In this document: piece after piece, positions 23,200 to 34,094 of the stretch
How positions within the stretch are numbered: the first letter of the stretch is position 1
Layout: every line of letters starts with the position of its first letter
Source of the DNA: Taenia hydatigena
Lineage: Eukaryota; Platyhelminthes; Cestoda; Cyclophyllidea; Taeniidae
Reading direction: 5' to 3'
DNA length: 64,000 nt
Assembly: GCA_036345935.2 (NCBI GenBank)
Contig: JADWOT020000001.1
Span: 4,008,715-4,072,714, forward strand
Program-made: the position numbers and the translations under genes
Notes under the pieces: model-generated
The model's input: the letters and a program-made list of their open reading frames with translations, nothing else
What the model was told of the DNA's origin: nothing
Databases searched by the model: none

Positions 23200-25180
23200 G
23201 GACATTACTCAATGCCAGCCCCTTCATTCTCCGAAACAGCCAGACTCTGGCTGGAAGATGTAGACTCACAAATGCCTTTGTTGATGTGAAGATCTGTTTT
23301 AATCACTTACTTCACTGATTTGTCTGACCAATAAATTACTTTCTTTTTAAGTTGTAAATATTCCTCATTATTTTCGCTTTGTTGGGGAAACACGACAGAA
23401 AGGTGACAGCGTGTGCCATGGAATGGAAGGCAATGGCAATGATCTCTTCCTTAGTAGTCACGCATGTGATTAGACTGAGCATAAATGAACGAACACGGAA
23501 GCAGAGGATCAAGCGGTGTATGCTCTCACACAGACAGAAGGCCATCCCTAATTCTTTAAAAAGCATTTATCAACTTTCCCACGTTACCTTACTCTTTGGC
23601 AACAAGAGTGTCAAAACTGTGTAAAGATTTGATAATTTTTTCATTTTGTGCATTATCACGTGCTCCACCCACTCTCCAGGCTTTTGAGGGCAGCCATTGC
23701 TCCTTAGCTCTTCCGAAGCTTGAGGTCAGCGCGAGGAAGACACCTAGCGCTATAATTAAGCTTCTTAGAAGTAAAATCAAGTAATCACGTACATTATGGG
23801 TGGGAGAGAATGCTTAAGAATTTATAAAATTGTGTTTTATTTGTGAATTGGCTTTCCTTGATCACCCAAACCTCTTCCAGCTTCCCCATTTGCGATCTCA
23901 TTCATCCCTGCCTTTAGTGAGGCTGCGCTGGATATGACGTAGCTGAAGGTGGGTTTTTTCTCTTTTAATTATTACTTACTTAATTTACACCTCTTAAGTG
24001 TATATATGCATTCATTTGCTAGAAATAAATAGAACAGAATTTCTGCTTAAATCATTTTCTGCAACGTTTTCGGATCACCCCAAATAATACGCCGACCAAG
24101 GTATTGTACGGTGCTGGAGTCAAAAACAAGACAAACGGGTAGTTAGATGCAAGAAAGGTATAAGGTCAATTCAGGATGAAGTATGCATAATTTTATTCCT
24201 GCTTTTGCTTTCCAGTGTCTAGTTCCCTCATATTTTTCCCATTTTGCCAAAAGCGATCTGGAAGGGGTAGACTAATCTTGACAACGAATAGCAAAATGTG
24301 TTAATCCCGGTGGCAGTTGTGTGGAGGGTTGCAGGTTCTTTAAAAATGGACGCGCCTACAAAAGAGGACAGAATCAGTCATTGTGCGATACATTGGTTGG
24401 CCACGGTGACAGTGAAAGGCGAACCTGGGTTCAAAGCAGTATTGTGAGCAGGCATGTCTCCTCCAACTAATTCTGAGCATACTTAACACAACATGACTTT
24501 CCTTCCCATACAATTCTTTTGAGATGTCTATTTGCCCAATTTATATCGGACATCGTATTCTTCGGGGGCTACAATTAGCCGCACCAGAGGCACACAATCG
24601 AGGTCACCGACAATGCGCTCTACAGAGGGGAATAAACATTCTCAAAAGGGACAAGTGCAAGTTTGCTGCAATGACTGAAATGAAAACGAGGAGGTGTTTA
24701 AAAAAAAACACATTTGGTTGTTTAAGGGAGAAGGCATTTATGATTTCGTCGTCTTGATGTTGACATGAGCCCACGCACAGCGTAACACCAATGCCCACGA
24801 TGACGGAGACTTTCGTTTATTTTAAGGCGTGCATTTTATGATTCTATCCACTTTGCGTTAAGTTCGGTTCCTCTAGGCAGGTCTGCGGTCGACTTTTTTA
24901 AATTTTTCTAGGTCAGTTAAATTAGTGCCTTTAATAATAATGACTGCTTTTGGGGTCACAATGTCAGAACAGGGGTTTAAGTTGAAACAGTTTCAAATCT
25001 ATCAGGCTTACGGCATAAATAAAGCATTGGAATAGTGTCAAAAGCGTAAACTTGTCGAAGTAAAGTTCGAATAGAGGGAGTCTGTTTATTTCACCCATTT
25101 AAATTCGGCTTGTCTTCTGCATTCCTTCACTGATGATCACCGTAACAGCATCGCGTTTAACGAGTTTTAGGTGCAATGGC
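23200..25180. other. Unique spacer; decayed family 2 module at about 24524-24830
   Basis: About 24524-24830 matches, at low similarity, the outer part of the family 2 module (TTGACATGAGCCCACGCACAGCGTA) in the same orientation as 29.9-30.1 kb. A minus-strand frame at 23589-23780 reads like a signal peptide (LILLLRSLIIALGVFLALTSSFG) but has no ATG, so it is not called. Otherwise nothing supported. Confidence 0.4.
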
Positions 25181-25181
25181 A

Positions 25182-25452
25182 CTAAGTATTCGTTCCTATT
25201 AAGTATTTGGTGATTGTGTCAGAAATGCGTGTGGTGTCGTCATTAGTCAGTAAACTTGGTCCATCCTCCTCTGTAGCATCGTCCATTTCACCAAGATAAC
25301 AGTAAGGCATCGTAAAACCACTCTCACCGAAGAAATAAATGCAAACACAACCACGTGCTATCAAAATGCGCAAATGTCCCTCATGGTATACACCACACCG
25401 GAGTACATCGGGTGAGCTAGCAGCCATTATGTCAGAGAGGCAAGTGAGGAAG
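25182..25452 (-). CDS. Exon-like segment, 81 residues from its ATG
   Basis: An acceptor (TTTATTCCTTCATCCTTAG) opens the segment at 25452. The frame runs through ATG 25427 (context ACATAATGG) to TAG 25182. The 81 residues begin MAASSPDVLRCGVYHEGHLR, include a hydrophobic aromatic stretch and end in an acidic, Thr-rich tail. Composition is protein-like and the segment is single copy. Whether the ATG is a true start or internal depends on whether the acceptor is used. The segments at 25774-26166 are on the same strand upstream and could belong to the same gene. No family recognised. Confidence 0.35.
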
Positions 25453-25773
25453 CTAAGGATGAAGGAATAAAGCTAATTGGGGAAAATGAAGGGAAGAGTT
25501 TAACATCACAAATGTCAGAGACGTGATATGGTGAGCCTTGATGGGTACAACTGGCTGTGGCGGGTTGAGATGCAAGTCAACTTTTGGACAAAATCAGTAA
25601 CCCCCACACTACTAAACACGCATTTCACAAAGCATGCAAACGGTTTATGTTGTCGGCAATCCACTTTGCTTTGAGCATGTAGAAAGTTTATTTTTTACAG
25701 AAGCGATGAAAATTATGCAAAGTTTTGCAGACCATACTGCAAGTCATTGTTTGATTAAAAGATAGCTATTATT

Positions 25774-26166
25774 TTAAGCCTCAGCACCAACAAATAAAGC
25801 AAAGCCCTTTACCCAAAAAGGTTGCAAAATGTTATCACCAGGAGCGACTATGCTTTTGGCCTGTACCGATATGCGTACTATGGGAATGGAACTGCAGGAT
25901 TGGGGGCAAGAAGTCTAAATCAGTCTAAGAGCGCTCGCTCAGTGTACGTCTGAGGTGATGATCACGATGCATAGGAAGCAAATGCGGAAGCTGCACAGGA
26001 CACGCAGGTGTTTGCGAGTGTCCCGCCTTCCCAATGCCATGTCCTCGCCCACAAGGGGCACATCCTTGATACAAGATTGGATCACAAAGAACATGTTAAG
26101 GATTAAAACAGTACCAAGTGAATCACCCTTGCTTGTGTTTGCATTTAGTTCAACAAGATTATGTAA
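25774..26166 (-). CDS. Two coding-like minus-strand segments
   Basis: Segment one, 26166-25939, is open for 75 codons, with the first ATG at 26094 (MFFVIQSCIKDVPLVGEDMA...). It has two hydrophobic stretches flanking a basic loop, which suggests a membrane protein. Segment two, 25891-25774, is open for about 39 codons to TAA and contains VQAKSIVAPGDNILQPFWV. A GTACAC donor at 25947 with an acceptor at 25860 would join them in phase (87-base intron), but that acceptor lacks a good pyrimidine tract. A better acceptor at 25891 breaks phase. A plus-strand frame at 25955-26173 overlaps. Tentative. Confidence 0.22.
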
Positions 26167-26339
26167 TTACTAATGCATCTTTGCATTGCAGCGAACTCCG
26201 TGGAGTTATAGTATGCTTGGCAGCATTTTTTTCGCATTTTAAGAGTAAAAGACTATAAATGGTCATGCTCGTGGCACTGAAGGGGCAGTGGAAGTCCCCA
26301 AAACCGTTAATTCACCCAAACTAAATAAACCAAATTTGC

Positions 26340-26960
26340 TCAAACTGAGATCTTCAAAGCAAAACCGGACAGAAAGCGCCATTGGCAGAATCAGGGATGC
26401 ATGCCTTTAAACAAAGGGAAGTCTCCAGTATTGCCGGTGTTGGCCCTACGATGTGCGTGGGCTCATGTCAACATCAAGGTGGCAAGATCATAAATCTCCT
26501 CCCAATTAAACAACCAAGTGTGTTGTGCAAACGCCCTCTTACTGTTCTTTAAGTCATTGCAAATATTCACATTGTTCCCATGTGAGAACACTTCTTTCCC
26601 CACTAAAGCACACCATGGATGACCTCGTTTATGTGACTCTTATTCAACTAATTGTAGTCAATCAAGAATACGATTTCAGACATTAATTTGGTTAGCAAGC
26701 ATTTTAAAGGAGTTCAGCGAAACGGACCGTTATTTACTGTAAATTACGCTCTGAATTAGTTGGATAGATGTCTGCTGACATTACTGCTCTTCACTCGATT
26801 CTTCCGTAGGCTGCCACCGCAGTGAGCTAATGTATTGTACAATAACTAGTTCAGTCCTCTTCTGCAGACGTGTTCATTGTAAGGAAGCCGCACACTTTTG
26901 CACATGTGGCTCAGGCTCAACGTTCTCTGAAAGTCACCACGACGATCACACTACTCCTTC
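26340..26960 (+). repeat. Decayed family 2 module
   Basis: 26390-26600 aligns, with many changes, to the outer part of the family 2 module (CAGTATTGCCGGTGTTGG..., GTGCGTGGGCTCATGTC). Together with 24524-24830 it forms an older, more decayed inverted pair inside the spacer. No TATA box or frame survives. Confidence 0.5.
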
Positions 26961-27782
26961 CTGCTTGTTTTTAGCACAACGCGATATGTATATGGGAACT
27001 GCACGTTAGATGGCACAGGACTAACAGGCTCAGCAACTCTTCTGGTGGGGGTAAGTATTGCGCCGCAACAACTCGATAGTCATGCTTTCTTGTTCCCTTT
27101 TCTAAAAGCTTTAATGGCGATATCAGAGACAACGGCACGAACGAGCCAACTGTACGATTCTCGTCACCCAAACAGGTGACCGAGTGTAAACAATCTTCTC
27201 TTGGAAGCAAGTACAAAGTCGTAGCTGAGTACAGCATTCTCGGAACAACTGCTTGCCTAAGATTGTTGTGGACGAAATGAGAATGAAATGCATTTGATCT
27301 GATCTTCGCTGACCTCTTCTCAACCAAGCCCCATGTAGCTCACATCAAAAGGCTGATTTCTGCACACTCGACGATTTTGAATCCCTTCCAATCAAAATGG
27401 TGACCATCACGATGCAATTGATTCGAAGTTTAATTTGGGGCAGACGAACGAAGTTAAGAATGCATGTGGCTTATTAGTTGCCTCAAAATGGAGCGTCAAC
27501 AAAGCAATATCTCGAACCGCTTAGCCAAGTTACTGTGAAATAGCAAACCAACGTGGTAATGATATTCCCCAACACCGACGATCGTAGATAGGCTCGTAAA
27601 ACTGCAAATGCTCCAGCAAACGTAACACAGACATCTGGATGGAGCCAACCGTAAACACTTGTATTATGGCCGCGGGTAAGTGCACCGAAATGACTGCTAC
27701 AACTGGGTTAAGTGGGCGTGCATCTTGGCTTCTAATTTCCACCTCTCTTAATTTAGCTCCTGAGGGTTCCAACAACAGACGG

Positions 27783-27814
27783 CCAATGATGCTGAAGCTC
27801 ACGCGTCTATATAA
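27783..27814 (+). promoter_or_regulatory. Family 1 promoter (CCAAT 27783-27787, TATATAA 27808-27814)
   Basis: Mirror of the promoter at 18549-18580 with CCAAT and TATATAA intact. The distance from the TATA box to the ATG is 361 bases, nearly the same as in the mirror copy. Confidence 0.6.
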
Positions 27815-28175
27815 CGACCGCGTACACGGTGTGCCACACTCATAACTACAGGTGCTAACTGAAGTAAGTTTTATTCACCATTGAGGAGTTCACAGCTGCC
27901 TCATGCAGGTTCTGCGTAAGGATTAGGATTTCCAACACAAAGGAGCTACATTTTGCACTCCACATTCAATGTTCTTTCGTGTGTTCATAACTGCGCCATA
28001 ATTCCAGCAGCGTTAGGCTGTCAGGCACTTGTTAGAAAAAAAAATAGGTTCATAAATTAAAGCGAATCTTTAAGAGTCTGATGCCTTGAGTTGCGATTGT
28101 ATGATGCATCAATTTCCAGTTCTCGCATTATTTTCTGTAGGTGGTTAGGTGGGTGTATCTTAACGCGACAAAACA

Positions 28176-28304
28176 ATGGACAGCTGGACTTGACAGCAGG
28201 AGAAGACAACAAGTGTGCAGAATTACACTCCTGTGTGCGTTGACGCCGACTATCCCGAGTTGATGCAGGATGAACTGTGGACGCACGTCGACTGTGACAG
28301 TTGA
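28176..28304 (+). pseudogene. Family 1 copy with an early stop
   Basis: Same length and frame as 18059-18187, but the sixth codon is TGA where the mirror copy has TCA (Ser). The rest of the frame, including the core and final TGA, stays open, with Tyr to Cys in the core. A single base separates it from a readable frame, so loss is recent or this copy is a sequencing variant. Confidence 0.6.
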
Positions 28305-29590
28305 TTCGAGGTGATCGAATCTGCACTTCACGCACACACCCCAATTCAATTATCGAGAATTAGACTGCTTTAACACATTCCAGTCATCATTCCCATGACA
28401 TCCACCAGCATTGTAAATAAATATAATATTTCTTTTTGGTTGATCTTGGCACTTGTGAATCGGAACCACCAATTGGATATCCCAAGTTGACATGCCGCAC
28501 AACTCTTATCACACTAATTAAGCGACCCAAGCGTGTCTCCACAATTCAAGCTCCAGCATTTACTTATGGTCAATTTAAGTGTGATTTGCATCCCTTCTAT
28601 TTTACACCAAAAGGCAGCAAGTGACTGACTTCCTGTAGTTTCGATGCTGTTTCCTATCCACACTTTGTCAATTACTACATTAGTCTCTCAATGCTTAAGG
28701 AATGAGACTTATCGTCAGCCATCCATATTCGTTTGCTGCTTCGCAGTAACTTGGCTGAACAGTTCAGATTGCTGTATTGTTAGTACTTCATTTAGAGGTG
28801 ATTGTTATACGAGGTGCTTTCTTAACTGTGTTTATCTGCCCCAAGTAAATTGCCGATCCATTTGCAGCTTGTTGGTTGCCGTCCTGATTTGAAAGAGGTT
28901 AGAATTGTCTGATGTGCAAATTCCAATCCTTTGTAGTGAGTTATGTGTAGCTTGGATGAGAAAAAGTCAGCGAAGATCCGATTAGGTATATTCCGTCTGC
29001 CCTTCGTAAACATCAATCTGCGACAGTCATTCGTTCATGGAATGCTCAATTTAGTCACCAAGCAAAAGGCAACTTCACATTTCGCTGATGTGTCAGACTG
29101 CTGGTAATTTTTTTCAAATAAGCAACGAACCGCAAACCAGAACTTTCCCACTATGTTCTGATTTCAAAACGTGCATTTCTCGTATTTTCGGAGCTACATT
29201 GGACCCGGTATCGCTAGGCAAATCTGCGCTGATTTAGGTCGATTGGTCTAGATCAAGCAGATTCAAATCGTTAAAAACTCATCCTCACAAATGAACAAAG
29301 CGCAAACGTTCAGACTTGCGTGCAACTAGAAGAGAGCTCAATGTCCTACACTCCAGCTCTTCACTCCACACCTATTTACTTATAGCATACGAACACCAAA
29401 CGGAGTAATCGCAACATTGCAAATAGACCTAAACACCCCCACGAAGCCAGCGAAGGTGACGCCTCTTGTGTGTGATGAGTGCATAGTCAATGGACAATCC
29501 TCGTTGTTAACAGCTGCCTCCCCGCATTACGTCAAGCCCCTTTGCGCTGCACTTCCTTGTTGGTGTTTCGTTGTGCTCACCACGTGTCTG

Positions 29591-29598
29591 TATAAATA
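29591..29598 (+). promoter_or_regulatory. Family 2 TATA box
   Basis: TATAAATA preceded by CACGTGTCTG and followed by CCGCTGTTGTGAGCTCGGC. Confidence 0.55.
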
Positions 29599-29681
29599 CC
29601 GCTGTTGTGAGCTCGGCGTCAGACAGGCATCCTTCACGGTTCGGGTTGGTAATTTGTCCCTCGTTCCTCGAGTGAGGGGCA

Positions 29682-29768
29682 ATGCTGGGAGCAGGCATGC
29701 TATCAGCTGAATTCAGAGCATACTTAATGCAAAATAAGGTTGCATTCTGCATCACCTCTTTGGAATGA
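29682..29768 (+). CDS. Family 2 micro-frame, 28 residues
   Basis: ATG 29682 to TGA 29768, starting MLGAGMLSAEFRAYL and ending CITSLE. It differs from the 16625-16711 copy by Arg to Gly at position 3 and His to Leu at position 7. Promoter 84 bases upstream. See the 16625 entry for alternatives. Confidence 0.35.
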   Translation: MLGAGMLSAEFRAYLMQNKVAFCITSLE

Positions 29769-31149
29769 TTCATCACCACATTCATGGTGGGACTCGTAAA
29801 CTTGTTTGTCCACATCTGGTGGAATGGCATGAACGCAATCAAGGTCATTCATGATGTGCTTTACAGGAGAAATCCCTTTCAAAAAAGATAAATTTGAGTT
29901 GTTGCAATGACCGAGGCGGAAATGAGGATGTGTTTGTATAGCACACTTGTTTGTTTAATTAAGGACGCAATCATGGTTTTGTCATCTTCATGCTGGCATG
30001 AGTCCACGCACATCGTAGCACCGGCACCTGCAATGCTGGTGACTTTTGATACAAGAAACGCTTCTAACCATCCAGCTGCCTCCCTTTACAATATCTGTTC
30101 TTTTGAATTATGAGAAGTGTGCCGAAGATTGCTGGATGAACAAACATGTTTTGGCTGCTTTGCCAATGACAACATGACTGCGAAATGCGTAGTGGGCACA
30201 GTGATATCCATTTGACAATACTAAGACCGTAACTAGCTAAACGCAGAACAGTACATCCTTGATGTCAACTGCTGTCTGCATTAGAACATCAAAAATGCCT
30301 TGCAACGATGCGGCCATATTCAAGCTACTATTGGCATACTAAACCCCACCGTAACTGACTGAGTCAAGAGTGCTAATTTGGAAGTAATTTAAAAACTGTA
30401 AGTACCAAATGGCAATGTGGAGAGAATTTACAATTAGTTGCTTAAAGGAATTCAAGAAGCAGTTGCATGTGCAAAGCACATCTCTTCCTCTTACACTACT
30501 TTGGATGGCTTCATGTGGATATTATGTCGACAAAACAAATCCGATTTTGGGCTTTGGAATATGGATTGAGAACTAAGCGAATTTGTTATCAGATCAAAGT
30601 TATCAGCACCAAACCGAAAGCGAGTTTGCTATTCTTAAACGTCCGTTACTTAGTGTGGAAATGACTCGTTTCCATTTTACGCCACAGCTCTATGCACATG
30701 GTGCAATTGACGGACCTCAACATTCTTAATGTCTGATCTGATTAGAATGGTGTATGAGTGCGACGAAATGCTATTGGAGCAAAAATGAGAAGTCACATCC
30801 ACAAACCACTCTCTGCGATGCTGTGTTGTAAGGAGTGCTAGATGAAATGGGGCGAAGGAGAATAGGTGGAGGAAGGAAGAGCCAATGGATGAAGGTTGTG
30901 CACTTAGACAATCATGCAAGCGTGTAAACTTCCTCATTATGCAATGCATACTTGATTGCAGATCATCCTCCTTGAGATTTGACTTCAGCCTAACAAAGCA
31001 CACATCCTGCTCAGTGGTGCCGTCTTGCATCATAACTTTGCTTCGTTCAAATAGAATGGACAAAATATAGTTGTGGAATTTGATGGCGTGAAGCAGGCAG
31101 ACGAGAATTAATCAAATGCATACTTCGATGCTGACCCTGACTAAATGGC

Positions 31150-31157
31150 TATATTTA
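31150..31157 (-). promoter_or_regulatory. Third-type TATA-like block (TAAATATA)
   Basis: CCTAAATATAGCC on the minus strand, also at 47264-47271 (-), 49399-49406 (-) and 51619-51626 (+). It sits in a region distantly related to the family 1 promoter (upstream GTTAAATTAGGAGC-like flank). No convincing coding exon follows. Confidence 0.3.
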
Positions 31158-31939
31158 GGCACGTAAAGTTTCGCATCAAAAAACGACTATGAATAGGCCT
31201 TTAAAAGTTAAATTAGGAGCGGTGAAATATGGTAACCGAGGTGCATGGCTCCTGTATACACTTGTGTCAGTTGCGTCAGTGCACTCGTCCATGGTCTAAA
31301 CAATGCGCCGAACGATGAAATGGACAAAAGCACTAATGTTTTTGTAAATTGAAGGTTTCATTTCTTGCCACATAGGTTGCCAATGACTGTTCAACAGCGC
31401 TGCTTCTTGAAGAGTAGGGGCAGATCTGAGATCGCCCACATTTTACTCATGTCTGAGCGTTTCCATTTCGAAAGCAAATAAAATGATTAAGAGAGATTTC
31501 AGTAAGTCATGAAATGTAGATCTAACACTAATCAAAGTAACATCACAACTTCCTGTCACTTTTACCAACACAATAAGCCTTAAGGGTTTCCCTTTCAAAA
31601 TCTGTAGGAATCCACAATATCACTTCCGACGAGATCACACGAAACGCAAGATTTCGTCCTCGAGATGACACTAAGCTAATGGAGGGTAAGAGAACAGGTC
31701 ACCTACCAAGGTATAGAATAACTAGAAGAACACTAAGTTGCCCCTAAAATTTTAGAACCGTATTGTGTCCATCGCTTTGCACCGAGCGAAACAGAATTGG
31801 GCGCAATACTCAAGATTGAGGACGCATTGTTGAGCTGTTGCGAGCCCCCGCATTATGCGATTGTAGACAGTGCCATTGTCAGCTCGTATGTTGCATTGAG
31901 TTCACAAATGCGCGATGCTTACAAGCAATGATATCAACT

Positions 31940-32164
31940 TCAATTTATAATGAGAGAAGCACTGCCTTGCTTATCGACGCTAGTGACCATCGTTGTGCTC
32001 GCCCAAAACATGTTGTAAAATTTAAGTGGAACACTAACAGCAAGAAAGAAGGAAGATTGAATACAAGCGTCCTGCATCAAGTCGGGATAGTCGGCGTCAA
32101 CGTACACCGGTGTGTACGATTGCTGTGGTGACGAGGGTCCGTCCTGTGAAGTGGGGCTGTCCAT
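31940..32164 (-). pseudogene. Family 1 copy truncated by internal deletion
   Basis: From ATG 32164 the frame reads as family 1 through the first two thirds of the core (...YPDLMQDA), then jumps at about 32072 into sequence normally found downstream of the gene (AAGATTGAATAC on the plus strand). The rest of the core and the tail are deleted. It is head to head with the copy at 32486, and neither has a promoter between them: the two join at an ACC run at 32294-32310. Confidence 0.6.
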
Positions 32165-32271
32165 TGTTTGCTTGTGTTGAGGTACACTCACCCACCTACA
32201 GAAAGTAAACCCACAGATCACATTCAATGCATCAAACAATCCCAACTCAGTACAGCAATCTGACTGTGTGG

Positions 32272-34094
32272 AAATAGTGATAGATTTATGTTACTACCAC
32301 CACCACCACCAACGCAGAGCCGCACTTTACACTACGCATTCCGTGTTCTCTTGAACTGGAATAACTCTAGCACTATTTTCGCACAGTCAGATTGCTGTTC
32401 TAAGTTGCGATTGTTTGATGTATTGAATGTGGTCTGTGGATTTACTTTCTGTAGGTGGGTGAGTGTACTTCAACACAACCAAACAATGGACAGCTCGACT
32501 TCACCGGACGAATTCACTTCACAAGAGCAATCGTACACGCCGGTTTACGTTGACGCCGACTATCCCCACTTGATGCAGGACGAACTGTGGACGCACGTTG
32601 ACTCCGATAATTCATCCAACGTCAACGACTCTTTACCCCTCCCCCCACACAAATGACTCAAGTTAACCATCGAAAGTTGCAATGTTATACCTCGTTGCCA
32701 TCGCCACCACCATGACATATGTCTCTGGTGTAAATATATTTTGCTCGTATTCAATCTTCCTTCTTTCTTGCTGTTGGCGTTCCACTTAACTCTTACAACA
32801 TGTGTTGGGCGAGCAAAACAATAAACACTAGCGTCGATAAGCAGCTTATTTATTTTCAAAATGCACATTTGCTTAGGCATAGATTTCTTGACAATTTTGA
32901 GTGAGTTAACCCAAGAGTTGCAAGGCATTGCTTCTCTCATTATAAATGGAAGTTGATATCATTGCTCAAAAGCGTCGCGCCTTTGTGAACTCAATGCAAC
33001 ATACGAGCTGACAATGGCACTGTCCCGTCTTGAATAAGACCGCATTGCTTAACAGACGCTGCTCACGTTTCTCGATACCAGAACCATTAAATCGATGCAT
33101 CAAATGAATGAATGTAGCAAAAGACGGTGAATTGAATGCCACCAGTATCACCAGACCGATGTTGGTGTGACTAGGTCAAAGCGTATTTGACGCAAAAGCG
33201 CGAGTCCTGAAAGCACATGCTTCATGCCCCAAATTGCCTGTTAAATGCGAAAAGTGGGAAAGAATAGAAATTGTGAGATGAGGGAGACCAAAGTCGGTCG
33301 TGATGGCTTTAATGCACAAAGGGAGACTTTGGCATAACATATGCATCTGTGGATTAATCTTGGTGTCACACTGGTATACGCACAGCGCACCACCACCGTC
33401 TGCGAAATTAGTGGTTTCGTTAGTCTGAAAATTTGCCTTTTTTAATTAAGTTGCATACTCTGCGAGGCATTCATTCGTTCGGCTAGGTTGACTCGGTTGA
33501 TTGGCGTCCTCACATGTCGTGTCGACCACATTCGCCTCCCAATCATGCAAGTTCCAAACCTTACTCTTCTTTAAATAAGTGCCGTTGAAAGTGCGCACAC
33601 AGCAGAAGCACTTAAAAGGCGTGGTATGACAGGGCTTTGGCATTTCCATGTTTGCCCATCACTGAGGAATTGCTGCCTCAAAACGCAGAATGCATTGGCT
33701 CGAAACAGCTCGCCAATGCGTCCTCACTTCTGAGTATTGCGCCCACTTCTTCTGTGTGCGTATTTACGGTTCTGTTCTGCTCGGCGCAAAGCGATGTAGA
33801 CAATACGGTTCTAGAATGTTTAGGGCAAATTAATGTTCTCGTAGTTAATTTATACCTTAATAGGTGATATGTTCCCTTACCCTCCATTAGATCAATGTCA
33901 TCTTAAGGACAAAATCTTGCGCTTCGTGTAAGCTCGCCGGAAGTGGAATTTGTCGATTCCTACGGATCGTGTGAAAGAATCCCTTGAGTCATGCTGAACT
34001 GGAAGGAGTAGCAGCGAATTGTGATATAAATTTGATTAGTGTTTGAGCAACATTCGGGCTTTCGTCCATTTCATCATTCGGTGCATTGTTTAGG
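32272..34094 (+). repeat. 1.8 kb module with family 1 exon, copy 1 of 2
   Basis: Matches 58430-60375 in the same orientation: family 1 exon, its 3' region, the CACCAGTATCACCAGACCGATG block and the GGGCGCAATACTC block (inverted relative to 31.8 kb). A deletion of about 190 bases near 34050 shortens this copy. It ends at the junction with the 9.4 kb duplication. Confidence 0.85.
32486..32656 (+). CDS. Family 1 acidic protein (56 residues), promoterless copy
   Basis: ATG 32486 to TGA 32656. The core is intact apart from Asp to His (YPHLMQDELW). The N-terminal part has changed (SPDEFTSQEQ). One extra C in a C-run near the end shifts the frame, so the tail ends LPPHK instead of the usual NDSS. 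No TATATAA lies upstream, because sequence beyond the ACC run at 32294-32310 belongs to a head-to-head neighbour. An AATAAA at 32820-32825 could serve as a polyadenylation signal. Likely silent unless driven from elsewhere. Confidence 0.4.
   Translation: MDSSTSPDEFTSQEQSYTPVYVDADYPHLMQDELWTHVDSDNSSNVNDSLPLPPHK

Larger units (their letters stand above)
27025..30375 (-). repeat. Long inverted repeat, right arm (partner 16020-19045)
   Basis: Reverse complement of the left arm, slightly longer through small insertions. It contains a family 1 promoter and gene (27783-28304) and a family 2 promoter and frame (29591-29768), both facing away from the spacer, as in the left arm. Confidence 0.85.
29650..31930 (+). 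repeat. 2.2 kb module, copy 1 of 3
   Basis: The same sequence occurs in the same orientation at 45760-47980 and inverted at 59850-62100. It runs from the family 2 frame through a TAAATATA promoter-like block (31150-31157) to the AACAGAATTGGGCGCAATACTC block. A minus-strand frame at 30677-31063 (128 codons) is open here and at 46791-47177, but it is shorter in the third copy, and the differences between copies mostly change residues. I therefore do not call it a gene. Confidence 0.85.

Noticed and set aside
23589..23780. Minus-strand frame that reads like a secreted peptide
   Set aside because: It has no ATG and no acceptor just upstream, so the signal-like N-terminus is probably chance.
30677..31063. 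128-codon frame open in two of three module copies
   Set aside because: Copy-to-copy differences mostly alter residues, the third copy (60667-60993) has an upstream stop, and no ATG lies at the proposed start.
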